A stretch of DNA of 64,000 bases. Origin: Antedon mediterranea. Taxonomy: Eukaryota; Echinodermata; Crinoidea; Comatulida; Antedonidae. Positions 40,763-51,375 of this stretch are shown here, one piece after another. Below the pieces are notes generated by a model. That model had not been told where the DNA came from. It did not search any database and saw only the letters and a program-made list of their open reading frames with translations. The first letter of the stretch is position 1, and each line of letters starts with the position of its first letter. The translations under genes and the position numbers were made by a program. The DNA is taken from the NCBI RefSeq assembly GCF_964355755.1, contig NC_092671.1, positions 38,767,304 to 38,831,303 on the forward strand, read 5' to 3'.

Positions 40763-43450
40763 TTATAGCTTATTTAATAATAACTTGGATATTTCACTAA
40801 TAATCTTTGGATGTGTCACGCATTGTAAAATCGTCTTTACATCGACATTCTGTTCGTTATTATGTCCAGCAATGTCCATTACTTCCTGCTTGATGTCTTT
40901 GGACATTTGACGTGGCACAATTTCTGCAATTACGCCGATCTCTCTGAAAAAATTCATACAATGTTTATTACTGGAGGCAGTATATCTTTTTGTCTTTACC
41001 TCCGAAACATCGCCTTCATCACTATGGATCAGTTTTCTTTTACGATGGCATTTTGCAGATTGGTCATCTTCTAATGACCGTCCAACAGCAGGGTTGTCCA
41101 TTGCATGACATCTTTGAGAGTAGCCAACATCTGTATTTTCAGAATCTTCATGTAATATCCTTTTTACCTTTGTCTTCTTAATATTGTTCATTATTTCGTT
41201 TATGTATTCCAAGTTGACATCCATTGAAACAATACTCTAGACAATGGAAAAACAAATTGTATTATTGAAGTGGAATGGAGTTGTGGCTTGGTGGTTATGA
41301 TGCTTGGCTGCCAATTCATGGGTTCAAGTCCTGTCATGTCAGGATTTTTTCTAATGACGATTTACAACTCCACTTCCATAGACTTGTAATAAGACTTTGT
41401 TTATGTACAGCATCTTGTGTATATGTTTGTCTTGTGAACAGGATTGCCACCTTTAAGAAGGATAGTGAATGAATTCGTTTATGGTTATCCTTGGCAATTT
41501 GTATAAATATATAACAAATAAACAAACGTATTATAAAATTGAATGCAAACTAAATATAAAAACAGAATTTGCATGTGCTATAAACAGCCATTTTGAATCA
41601 TGCTGGAAGACATGGTATTCAGTTTTCATCTATAGTGAAATGTAAATTAAGAACATTGGCATTTGTTGCATATTTTTTGCCCATTATATATACACAAAAC
41701 AAAAACACTCAAAACATGTCTTTTTAATCAAAACATATTTACAATTACAATATTTACGACGTTATATTTTACTACCTCTGTGGGATTAAGCCAGTCTCCA
41801 CTTTCTTGATCATTTTTTTCATAAAACCTGCTAAACACTGCCCTCGTGATGGCTTCTTGTAAACGACATTCATCGTCAACAGGCTTTAAAAAAAATATTC
41901 AGAAACACAATTTACAAAAGTGATTAATAGTGAAAATAATAAACCAAATATTGTTACTTACTAAGTTCATCCAGCAGTTGACACTAACACTCGTTTCTAA
42001 GGACTCTACGTAATGCCACCAATGGTGCGGGACAACCAGGATGTCACCCGGCTGAAGCGTCACGATATACGGTGTCGCTGACTGGAATAACGAGTGTTTC
42101 ACAAGGTCAGGGTTCATGATGTTGACTTCGCTAAAAACACTTGATTCTTCATACGGTATCCGTGTTGGGTATAGGAACTCGGTTTGATCCGGTGAGAACA
42201 GATACCATTTCTTTCTAGATAAAAAAAATTGAAAAAATGTACAATGTACACCTGTATTATGTAAATATGTGGTATTACAGAAAACTGACTAGTGTTATTT
42301 GTTGTACTCCTTTTTGTTATGTGCATTGTTTTGATGAGATGAATAAAGAGATTGATTGATTACATGAAGATTTAAGGAATTGTGATTCGTAGACGGCAAT
42401 TTTGTTAACGCACTTTCCAACTACTTGCAGCACCAAGTTGCAACCATACGAATCGTAATGACATGGTGTGTTGGCGCCCTCACTACCGATCCAGAGGGTG
42501 CTATCATAACCATCACGACCCTCAAATCCAAGAGTTGACCAACAAACCTCCTGTAAAGTAGAATATTTAAAAAGTAAACACTTTTTATTTGGAACAAATT
42601 TTGAGAATTAGGTACAATACCAATGATTTACAATTGTCTATACCATTTACAATCAACAAGCATATTAGTACTAGGCCTTTATAGTTCAATTATTTTTAGA
42701 TTATTTAACTATTATTTAGTTTTACTTTCAAAATATCTTGGTTTTCTGAAAACATCTCAGCCATATACTTATAATCAGCATAACACCAGTAGATCTCTGG
42801 GTTGTATTTCATCAGTGGATTGTCATCCCGCGATGTTTTGTTTGTTTGGTTTTGAGAGGACGATGGTGCTGATGCAGCACTTTCAGTCGATTCGCACCAT
42901 TCCATCAAGTTTGTCATGGTTGCCATTTCATATACGCATTCACCTTCCCATTGTGCTGTAAGAAGAACAAGAACATAAATTGGTTAAAATTAAACAGGAA
43001 ATGCGCAACATGTTCAACGAGTACACCGACTTTAAAAAATTTGAGAGAACCAGACTCGAGTCATACCAAATATCTGCAAATTCGTTATGTGTTGATACTG
43101 TTAGTGCACCCATTTGCCTTAACTGCTATCTCTGTTATTTGGTGGAGAGATACCTTTTTAGTTTTTTAAATCAAATAAAAGTGAAACTCCCTTAATTGGG
43201 TCCCCTGTGATTGTGAATATAAATTATAGATAGATATAGTGTCACTCTCAGTTTTAGTACCTTTATCTTTGTACCCTATTCTAATTTTGATCAACTTTTC
43301 TTTTAAAGACTCGCAAAACTTATGTAATCCCCATTTTGAGCAGGGCCAGTTTTTGGCACAGTCTTTTAAAACTACCGGGCTTTCTACATTCTCCTCAAGA
43401 AGAAATTTTGCAACACATCTCAACCTTGTAACTTCTTCCTCCACTTCCAT
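40763..43450 (-). CDS. HSPBAP1: HSPB1-associated protein 1 (JmjC-domain protein)
   Basis: Member of the JmjC 2-oxoglutarate/Fe(II) oxygenase-like family; the human protein binds the small heat-shock protein HSPB1, and its substrate is unsettled. Six exons in transcript order: 43261-43450, 42726-42955, 42414-42550, 41962-42214, 41776-41883, 40763-41236, all GT-AG and in phase, 463 aa. Conserved blocks include WCYADYKYMAEMF, STLWIGSEGANTPCHYDSYG with the iron ligands His171 and Asp173, KKKWYLFSPD, FLYPTRIPYEESSVF, and PHHWWHYVES with the probable third ligand His253. The C-terminus DVKTILQCVTHPKIISEI aligns with the end of human HSPBAP1. Exon 2 has a Ser/Gln/Asn-rich insert (SAASAPSSSQNQTNK) before the YADYKY block. 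It starts 150 bases from NDUFA8 on the opposite strand. Intron 5 carries a SINE. Confidence 0.93.
41270..41526 (+). mobile_element. tRNA-derived SINE in HSPBAP1 intron 5
   Basis: The A-box-like tggcttggtggttatgatg and B-box ggttcaagtcc lie at tRNA-like spacing, followed by a body ending atataacaaataaacaaac. The head alone does not make a proper cloverleaf. Confidence 0.65.
42230..42360 (+). mobile_element. Possible retroposon 3' end in HSPBAP1 intron 3
   Basis: The stretch ending tgaataaagagattgattga has a terminal attg repeat typical of LINE or SINE tails. No coding part is visible. Confidence 0.35.
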
Positions 43451-43600
43451 GTTTTGTCTACGTTTTTGTTGACAATCTCGTTTTGTTGAGCGCCCTCAAG
43501 CAATCCTGGGAATTTTTTAGAGGGCGCTTTTTTGGTCTGTCGATCGAAAAACTGGCCTAAAAAATTGTTCTTAAAAAATTGCATTAGTTTAGCGTTTATA
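43451..43600. promoter_or_regulatory. Bidirectional promoter between HSPBAP1 and NDUFA8
   Basis: Only 150 bases separate the two start codons. The interval contains the inverted pair agcgccctc (43489-43497) and gagggcgct (43520-43528), the most GC-rich part of the interval, and no TATA box. A shared TATA-less promoter is inferred from geometry. Confidence 0.75.
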
Positions 43601-45707
43601 ATGTCTACCCCAAATATTATTCATTTACCAAGTGATGAAGATTTAGATGTTCCAGTTGTGCCATTAACGTCGTCCGCTTTAAAAGCAGGAGCTCACCATT
43701 ATGCTCGCTATTGTGACAAACAAAATAAGGTAGGCTAGGGCTCACTCAAACTCACCGTGCCGTGGTGGTGTGACTCGACCGGCCTGAATCCGGCCTAGGC
43801 TTGGCTAGTAGGTAGAGCAGCCTAGGCTGTGAGGGTTAGACCTACAAGTCTGAAAAATAAGAGGCTAGTAACCCTCTAGCTAGATCAGGTTAGGTAGAGG
43901 CCAGTAGGCCTGTCACGATAAATATGGTCCGGGGCCAAAATCGGTCCGGCCGGACCAGTTTTGGCTCTAAAATTGTGGCCAAAAGCAGTCCGCCACTGCC
44001 AAAATCGGCCGGGCTTTTCTTCTGTCGATTTTAATTGAATTACTAGGCCTATGATGCTGTTGTTTATGGCTAGAAAAATATCCCATGATATATATTAGTA
44101 AGTTATCTTGTCGGATAAATACTATAGTATAAAATAAATGTATTTTATCTAAAAACATGACTTAGGTGTTCACTCATATTTCGGCCTGCCACACACTCAC
44201 ACGAACGGGTATGAGACGCTGATATTGCCAGCTAGATTTTATTTATGATTGAGGCCTTTTTCCTTCTTCAGCCTAATCAATATTGGATAATTGTTTTATA
44301 ATAATTGTATTGAATTGATATATTGATTGATTAACCATAAATAATTAATAAATTAAATTGTTTTTAACATCATGGGGAAACGAAGATGTTAAAAAAGAAC
44401 AAAATGGATTAAAAACAGGCAGAGATACATATTGTATACAAGAAGCCTAACAATTAGTACTAATTATTGATGAGTTACTACTAATAATGATAATAAAAAA
44501 AACAGGCTTAATTTATAATAATAAAATAACAAATAAAACCCCGTAGTTTTCAATATAATGACTAATCATGGCCTTTTTTTAATATACATTATGACTCATT
44601 TTGCGCACCATATATTTGTAAGACCGGACCATATTTGGCGGCCAAAAACAGTCCTACTGCCCGGACAGATTTTATCCAGGTCGGACCAATTTTGGCCGCC
44701 GGACAGGTTTTGGCAGCCATAAATGGTCCCCCGGACTGATTTTGGTGTGACAGGCCCAAGTAAGGCCCTCCCCTGAGTTAGTCCATTATTTTATTGTTTA
44801 TTTATAATAGCCTGTCTACTAGGCTAGGCCTTTATATAGGCCTAGGTTTATTTTATAGCCTAGAATAGGTAAATTGATAAATTTATAATTATTTTAGTTT
44901 ATATCATCTATAAATAAAGTATAATAAATATAATAATAATAATAAATAGACCATGCATGGCATGCCGATAGAAAAATCACACAATGCATCCTCCATGTTT
45001 TTACAATTTTTGTTTCAGGAGTTCAAATTATGTAAAGCAGAAGAAATGGATCCCCGCAAATGCTTGAATGAAGGCAAGGATGTGACAGTGTGCGCTTTTG
45101 ACTTCTTCCAACAGTTAAGGAAACATTGCAATGATTCGTTCACAGAATACTGGACGTGTCTTGACTACAGACAACAAAAACTTTACAAGTATGTTGAACT
45201 TTAATTTTGCTGCTTGAATATCTAGGCCTATATCTTTTTTTCAAGATTATTATAGGCTTAATTATAATGTATATATAATTTATTAATAATAATATTTTCT
45301 TCTTTATTAATACAATATTTGATCATTTACTAATAATAATGTCATTTGCTGTTTCTTTCAGATGTCGTCAAAAGCAAGCTGAGTTTGATAAATGTGTATT
45401 AGATGAACTTGGCTGGATTCGACCTAAGCTTGGGGAAATAAACACGGTTAGTTTGTGCTACATTTGTAAATGTTTTCACTTCAGTAAACATTCGCATGAA
45501 TATACGGGTTATGTGAAATGGTTAATCTGTACGAGTTGACTAATTCTAATTTATATTTACGCTGTTTTATAGGTAACAGTTCACAAGACCGATCGTCCAC
45601 TGCCTGTCCGTACGTTACGGCCAAAACCAGAACCCACCCCTGAAATTGAGATACCAGATAACCTACCTCCTTCAAAGCTTGGCTCCAAGTTTTTCTTCTT
45701 TTGGTAG
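43601..45707 (+). CDS. NDUFA8: NADH dehydrogenase (complex I) accessory subunit NDUFA8
   Basis: Accessory subunit on the intermembrane-space side of mitochondrial complex I, imported and oxidised by the MIA40 pathway. Four exons: 43601-43729, 45019-45188, 45362-45446, 45573-45707, all GT-AG and in phase, 172 aa, the same length as the human protein. All four CX9C motifs are present: [33 protein letters not shown] and [11 protein letters not shown]. Other landmarks are [23 protein letters not shown] and the terminal GSKFFFFW. There is no cleavable presequence, as expected for this family. The ATG at 43601 was chosen because it aligns with the family start. Intron 1 contains a transposon of about 850 bp. 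An AATAAA at 45905-45910 follows the stop by about 200 bases. Confidence 0.97.
43907..44755. mobile_element. 849-bp non-autonomous element with GGCCTGTCAC ends, NDUFA8 intron 1
   Basis: Left ggcctgtcacgataaatatg, right ggtgtgacaggcc. Next to both ends are repeated ggtccggnnggaccanttttgg phrases in mixed orientation. The interior is AT-rich without coding sequence. Flanks resemble each other (ccagta / caagta) but not perfectly. Confidence 0.7.
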
Positions 45708-45904
45708 AGTTCTTGAAACTAATCCATTTGAATAGAACTTTATATTAGAAGTAAGCCGATGTTTATTAAAAAAAGCAGAGGAAATGTTACTGCAGTGATG
45801 GAATGTTACTGCAGTGATCGAAAAAGTGTTTTCCAGAATAATAGATGATTTATTAAATGAAATATTTCAACAACTTAATTATAGAATTGGATTTTTGAAC
45901 ATCA

Positions 45905-45910
45905 AATAAA
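45905..45910 (+). promoter_or_regulatory. Candidate poly(A) signal of NDUFA8
   Basis: AATAAA 198 bases after the NDUFA8 stop. A minus-strand AATAAA for the convergent SPO16 gene lies only 60 bases further (45970-45975). Confidence 0.55.
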
Positions 45911-46124
45911 ACAAAATGTTTGTGTGCAGGAGAGAATGTAAAATGTATTACAGAAGAACTATTGCATACTTTATTCAACTTACCTAACTATTGTGCCAAT
46001 TGCCCTAAACAATCATATTGAATGATTTAACAGTAATAAAGTGAGTTAAGTTGATGAAATGTTTGATTATTGTATTCCTTGGGGTTTTTTTCCAATGAGA
46101 ATACAGTACATACAACAATAACAA

Positions 46125-48769
46125 TTATGTTTCTGCACTAAAGAAATTTACAATTTTCTCGGCTGTTTCTGATGCTAGACTTGTATGATCCAGCAGTTGT
46201 TGTTTTGTAGCATTCACAATGTTTAAAAGACTACCGCAACCTTGCTGTAGAACAAAGCACTGTGAGCAGACAGTTAAGAACAAATACATAATATGTGTTT
46301 ACTCTATACTATTTTAATGTTTTATGTTCCGCTCAATCTGCCGGCTCTTTATTATGTATGGAATATACGTACATCAGTTGTACATAGAAGAAAAAATACG
46401 ATTGCTGTACGTATAACTAGGCGCTAAAAAAGGATATGATGATCCGTGAGACCAATGGCCGAGAGGCTTCTCAATATCATTGCATCATCTACGTGTCTCG
46501 TAGCAAGCGTATCTAACCTCTGTTTAAAAATTCCTGATGCATGCTTTCCTTTGGCCTGCAAGAATGCCATTGTTTGCCTTTTTAATAACATTTTAAGTTA
46601 CACTCTTTCTTGTTGAAGAGAGGTGTACTAATAAAGTAATACTTACTAAACCTGGCTGTATGCTAACTAACCTTTGCAATCATGGCCATTATTTTAGCTG
46701 TTTCACTATCACTATGTGAGGGTAGTATCTTCATCTTACTAGCAAAAACACTGGAAAGACAAAGTTCAAATATTTTTCAAGAAATCGCGAAATGCAATAT
46801 ATGTGCATATGATATGTTATAAATAACTGGTTACAAACACTCTATAAGATGATGATAACGCAATATATGCGCATATATTGCAATATTATCACATGATAAT
46901 TGCATTTTAAAAAGTGGATATTTTGGCCATTTAAAAAAAAAATTCCTGTACTATATAGCAAGGGATTTTTTTTCGGAAAATGGCCAAATTTCGACCTTTT
47001 TATTTTTCGACATAAATGGTTACTATACGTCTATAAGATGATTATAACGCAATATATGCGCATATATAGCAATATTATTGCATAATAACACTATTTTAAA
47101 AAGTGCTTATTTTGCCAATTTTTTGAAAAAATCCCTGTACTATTAGTAAGGGATTTTTTTGGAAAATGGCCAAATTTCAACCTTTTTATTTTTCGACAAA
47201 AATGGTTACTATACGTCTATAAGATGATTATAACGCAATATATGCGCATATATAGCAATATTATTGCATAATAACACTATTTTAAAAAGTAGATATTTTG
47301 GCCATTTTCGAACAAAATCCCTGTACTATAGTACAGGGATTTTTTCCAAAAATGACCAAATTTCGACCATTTTATTTTTCGAAATAAATAGTTGCAAACA
47401 CTCTATAAGATGACGATAACGCAATATTATTATTATTATATTATATATGCACATATATTGCAATATTATCGCATAAGTGGATTTTTTTTATATTACAGGG
47501 GTAATTAGTGGTTGTGCACATTACTATACCTTTAAACTTACCTGTTTTGTAAGGCAAACATGATAGACAATTCCCTCTGTTCATGCAGAGCAGATGACAG
47601 AATTAAGTAGCAGTTCTGATGACCACTTTGTAATTGCTTCAGCCTGTTAACAAAAACAAAACAAATATTAGTTCCAGCTCTTATCTCTTCAACGCATTGC
47701 CATATGATTGAGCAAATGCAACATCTGTGAAAGTTTTTGAAGCAAAAGTATTGATCAAATAAGGACTTTAATACCATTCTGGGCTACAAGGCATAATTCT
47801 GACTGTGGGTCACAAGAGGCAAATTAGCCTATGTAATATATACCCACACCCAACAAGCTTTTCCCTGCCCTTCCTCTGTTGATCTCCAGTCTCCAGTGTT
47901 CCGGCTCTGTTCAAGCCACTGGGTTGTCAAAGGCCACAGCCATGATATCAGTAGGTCAAAGGTCATGTCACCAACTTACACCAGTAATTAACTAAACCTG
48001 AATGGGTCTTTATGTTTAACTAATTTTCATTTGTGTAAAAGGTGTTATTGCTCTTGATTGCAGATTGCACACATTTATTTTCTCCGCTAAACAAAATCTC
48101 ACCTGCCAATCATCTGAAGTAAAAGGTCAACCTGTTGACCTGAATTAGGCTGTTGAGTGATAGTGCTGGCATCATCAGCTCTTATAAGTAAAAATGTGAC
48201 AGTTGAAAGTGGAAAGATGCAAGTATCCTTGGGTGTACTTTCTGAAACTTCAAATAAGAAATTCAATGTTGGTAAAATAATTTACCAACACAATCAACTC
48301 TCTATTATTTCTTACCATTAAAAACACCAATTAACCAGACATATAGCATAGGCAGCCCAAGCAAGGGAAAGCCTCCTCCTCTCTAACCATGTCCTAAACT
48401 AAGGCCTAACAGATACAAATGGTCAATAAATGCCTTTCATCATCATTCCAATATGGCTAGTTAGTTGTACTAGGTAGTGTTTAGGCCTAGGCTAGCCTAT
48501 AAAAGATCATAAGTAGGGACTCATTTTATCCGCTAGGCTACATACAGTAGGGCCTAAACTCTCTAGAAGTAGGCCTAGCCCTAGGTAGGCTAGAGGCTAG
48601 GCCTAGGCCTAGTACATCATTAGAGTTATTCTAGTATAGTAGACCTAGCCTAGCCTATTCATTCTATTTACTTACGTCTCACTTTATACTGTTTTTGTAA
48701 ACACCTAAAGATATCACAGTCAGCTAGGCTAGTATTGATAATAACAGGGTCAATGCTATGTTTTGCCAT
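46125..48769 (-). CDS. SPO16: SPO16 (C1orf146) meiotic crossover factor, XPF-like partner of SHOC1
   Basis: In mammals SPO16 pairs with SHOC1/ZIP2 in an XPF-ERCC1-like complex that stabilises meiotic recombination intermediates. Five exons in transcript order: 48676-48769, 48103-48241, 47542-47643, 46672-46750, 46125-46244, all GT-AG and in phase, 177 aa (human 180). It starts MAKHSIDPVIINTSLADCD. Diagnostic blocks against human SPO16 are IFPLSTVTFLLI (human IFSLSGVAFLLM), NCYLILSSALHEQRELSIMF (human [20 protein letters not shown]), and KMKILPSHSDSETAKIMAMI followed by AK (human [22 protein letters not shown]). The C-terminal TAEKIVNFFSAET would be the helix-hairpin region, more divergent. 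The assignment is by recall of the human sequence without a search. A structured satellite fills intron 3, and three CCAAT boxes lie upstream. The gene converges on NDUFA8. Confidence 0.82.
46820..47480. repeat. ~186-bp tandem repeat rich in palindromes, SPO16 intron 3
   Basis: Nearly four units starting tggttacaaacactctataa / tggttactatacgtctataa near 46829, 47019, 47203 and 47389. Each unit has two dyads: a 22-base perfect palindrome centred on tatgcgcata, and a ccctgtactatagtacaggg-type hairpin before a T run. Confidence 0.9.
48480..48640. repeat. TAGGCCTA-rich tract in SPO16 intron 1
   Basis: Clustered taggcctag, gctaggcct and ctagcctag words without a fixed period, like 31015-31450. Confidence 0.8.
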
Positions 48770-48878
48770 TTGTTGTAAATTTGTTCTATGCTAGGCCTAG
48801 CCTAGGTAGGTTTGTATGAGGAGAGGTTTGAAGGCCAGCTCGTTAGTAGGCCAGCTAGCTGTGGCAGTCCGACCGTTT

Positions 48879-48964
48879 CACGTGGTACCATTACTCTGAT
48901 TGGTTAAAATAGTTAGACCTACGGTGTCATTTGATTGGTTAGAATTTTGGGCCTCTCTGATTGG
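48879..48964 (-). promoter_or_regulatory. SPO16 upstream region with three CCAAT boxes and an E-box
   Basis: On the minus strand, CCAAT occurs at 48960-48964, 48934-48938 and 48899-48903, each in an extended ATTGGTT/ATTGGTC context. A palindromic CACGTG is at 48879-48884, about 110 bases before the ATG. Spacing and orientation suit an NF-Y-driven TATA-less promoter. Confidence 0.6.
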
Positions 48965-49480
48965 TCAAATGTTAGAAAAGAAGGCGGAGTTAAAAAAATG
49001 AAAAACTATTTAGTGACTTTGACGTTATTTCAATTAAAGGTAATACCAATGATTTATCATAATTTAAATCAGCATTTTACAATTGAATTTCCACCTAATA
49101 TTTATTCATACTATATATACATAATATATTTTATTTGTTTCTAAAATAAAATCAATTTTGTATATTCGTGTTTTTAAAATAGTCTTAATACATACAGGTA
49201 TATAACAATTTAGTACATTTACTAAATAAATATAAACAAATATTGCTTCATGTAGCATTCAATAACATCCTTTTAAATGCAGTTTTTCAGATTACAATTA
49301 ATTTTATATTGAGGTAAAAGACAAACACAAACTAAACTTTTAATCAATTTAGTGAAATTGATGTCTAACAATGCCTAACTTAAACTATGGGTGTGATACT
49401 TACAGAAGATAATGATGATCTTCTATAATATTATGATCCAAATGAAAATATTTCAAGATGTGTGTGACTATTTTGCTTTC

Positions 49481-49664
49481 AAGCTCTGTCTACACTATCA
49501 AACTAGTTTGACAAAAAAAGGTGTGATGACACCAAATATGGTAGTGATATTCACAAATATTGTAGTTGTATGACATCATCATGTCCATATAGGGGCACAT
49601 CACATTTTTTGTCAAACTAGTTTGACAGTGTCACATAAAGGTTTATCGTGTAGACAGAGCTTTA
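49481..49664. mobile_element. MITE, AAGCTCTGTCTACAC family
   Basis: Left aagctctgtctacactatca, right tcgtgtagacagagctttac. The right arm contains an extra caaactagtttgacagtgtc block, so the terminal region is partly duplicated. Confidence 0.88.
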
Positions 49665-49936
49665 CACACAAGATTTTAAAAAAGCCTTTTAATTCAAACC
49701 AATATAAAAAAATGGTTAAAATAACAAAATAATAAATTAAAGAAGGAAAATTAAACCTTCACAATCACTGACCTAACCATAATGTAAGTAACTCGCCAAC
49801 TGCAGGCACACAAGGTATTTCCATTTAAAATAAAATATATTGAAAACGAGGAACAAAATGGATGGAGGACGAACGGAGAAAACAACAATAGCGCTTATGG
49901 CTTAGGTTACACTTTTTCAACAATATGCTTCTCCCC

Positions 49937-50063
49937 TAAAGCTCTGTCTACACTATCAAACTATTTTGACAAAAATAGTGTGATGTGCCCAAATATGGTA
50001 GTGATATGACATGTCCATATATGGGCACATCACATAAAGTTTGATAGTGTAGACAGAGCTTAA
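49937..50063. mobile_element. MITE, AAGCTCTGTCTACAC family, compact copy
   Basis: Left taaagctctgtctacactat, right gatagtgtagacagagcttaa. One internal unit only; 127 bases in all. Confidence 0.9.
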
Positions 50064-50114
50064 GGGTATCCTCATATGTCAGTACTGTTAACTACAGCAC
50101 TACTCCTTCTGTCC

Positions 50115-50305
50115 ACGACAGTAACCCCCTACTTATCTCGAAAGATGTAATAGGTTCTGTAAAGTACACAGCATTCCGTGTATACTGGACCTACGGTTTA
50201 TAGTTCTAATCTGAAAAGACTTGTTCTACCACCAGAACCATGGAGCGGGTGAGCCTCAAACCCGTGCCATAAGGATTATGATTACAATGTCTTAACGCCA
50301 GTGTT
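50115..50305 (-). mobile_element. tRNA-derived SINE, minus-strand copy
   Basis: Read on the minus strand it has a tRNA-like head (ggcgttaagacattg ... gggtttgaggctcac), then ctccatggttctggtggtag and the ctataaaccgtaggtcca body, as in the copy at 57450. The A box is damaged. Confidence 0.8.
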
Positions 50306-51375
50306 TTATTATAGGGCCACGCTTAGACCAATAGAATATTAATACGAACCAACAAACAAACCTACTGAACCATGACATTACAGTATTGAATATTGTTTAA
50401 AAGTTTGCATGGCGTATAAACACTAGTAAAGCTAAGCTTGTGGTACACAATAGAAAATAAAGTTGAATACTTTACTAGTATTATTGTTACTATATCTTGA
50501 CAAGACACAGTACTGTACAATGGCATAAGTAACGGTGGGGAATATGATGGGTTAAAAAATAATGTTTTCTATGTCAAGTTAGTTACTGGATTTTTAAAGT
50601 TTACAAAAAGGCCAATGGCAAGCAAGTAACTTATGGTAATCTAGTTGGTGGGTATTCTTTAGTAGAATTTATCACGTATTATCAATATCTATAATATACA
50701 CTCTAATGTTATAAATATGCTGTATTTAAACTAGATACAGACATGAATTTACTTTACTTAGATATTCAGAATAAGCATTTTGCAGGACATTCTTCTACAA
50801 TCTTGAATTATCAATAGAATTAAAAATAATCATGTATTACACTTAAACATTAATATAATTTTATAAACATATTTGCATTCTATGTGCTCAAACAACATAC
50901 TTAAAATCTGGATTATACTTACAACAATTCAAAACAATTAAAACAATAAAATATATATATATATATTTATACCATAAGGTATTTAATTAATTTATAAACA
51001 TGGCTTACAATCTTACACAAATAATGTAGTAAGATTATAAGCTTATGTCTTAAACCGAGAACAATATTTGTATTTCTTTCTAGAACTGGTGAGACTGTTT
51101 CTGTTAATCAAGAATCATTGTTTGATCGGACACTGAACTATTTTGCTCAAGATCGATGGACTTCTTTTTTCAAACACTGGTAACTAAGAGCCTCAAGAAG
51201 AACATAATCATTGATTGTTCGGACAGTGCAATTTTTTCTGAAGGTTGATGGCTTCTTTTTTCAGACAATGACACTGGTTAAGGAGAGCCTCAAGAAAAAC
51301 AGATGTACACTTCATCCTCAATACACAAATTGAATAGAGCAACAATAAAAACAACAACTGTATTGATACAACTGA

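Larger units (their letters stand above)
49000..51375. other. Spacer between SPO16 and TBC1D5
   Basis: Contains two MITEs, a minus-strand SINE and the TBC1D5 3' UTR (no convincing AATAAA located). A short near-repeat at 51130-51300 (tcggacactgaac..ttctttttTcaaacactgg and tcggacagtgc..ttcttttttcagacaatg; both followed by agagcctcaagaa) is an old local duplication. Confidence 0.55.
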
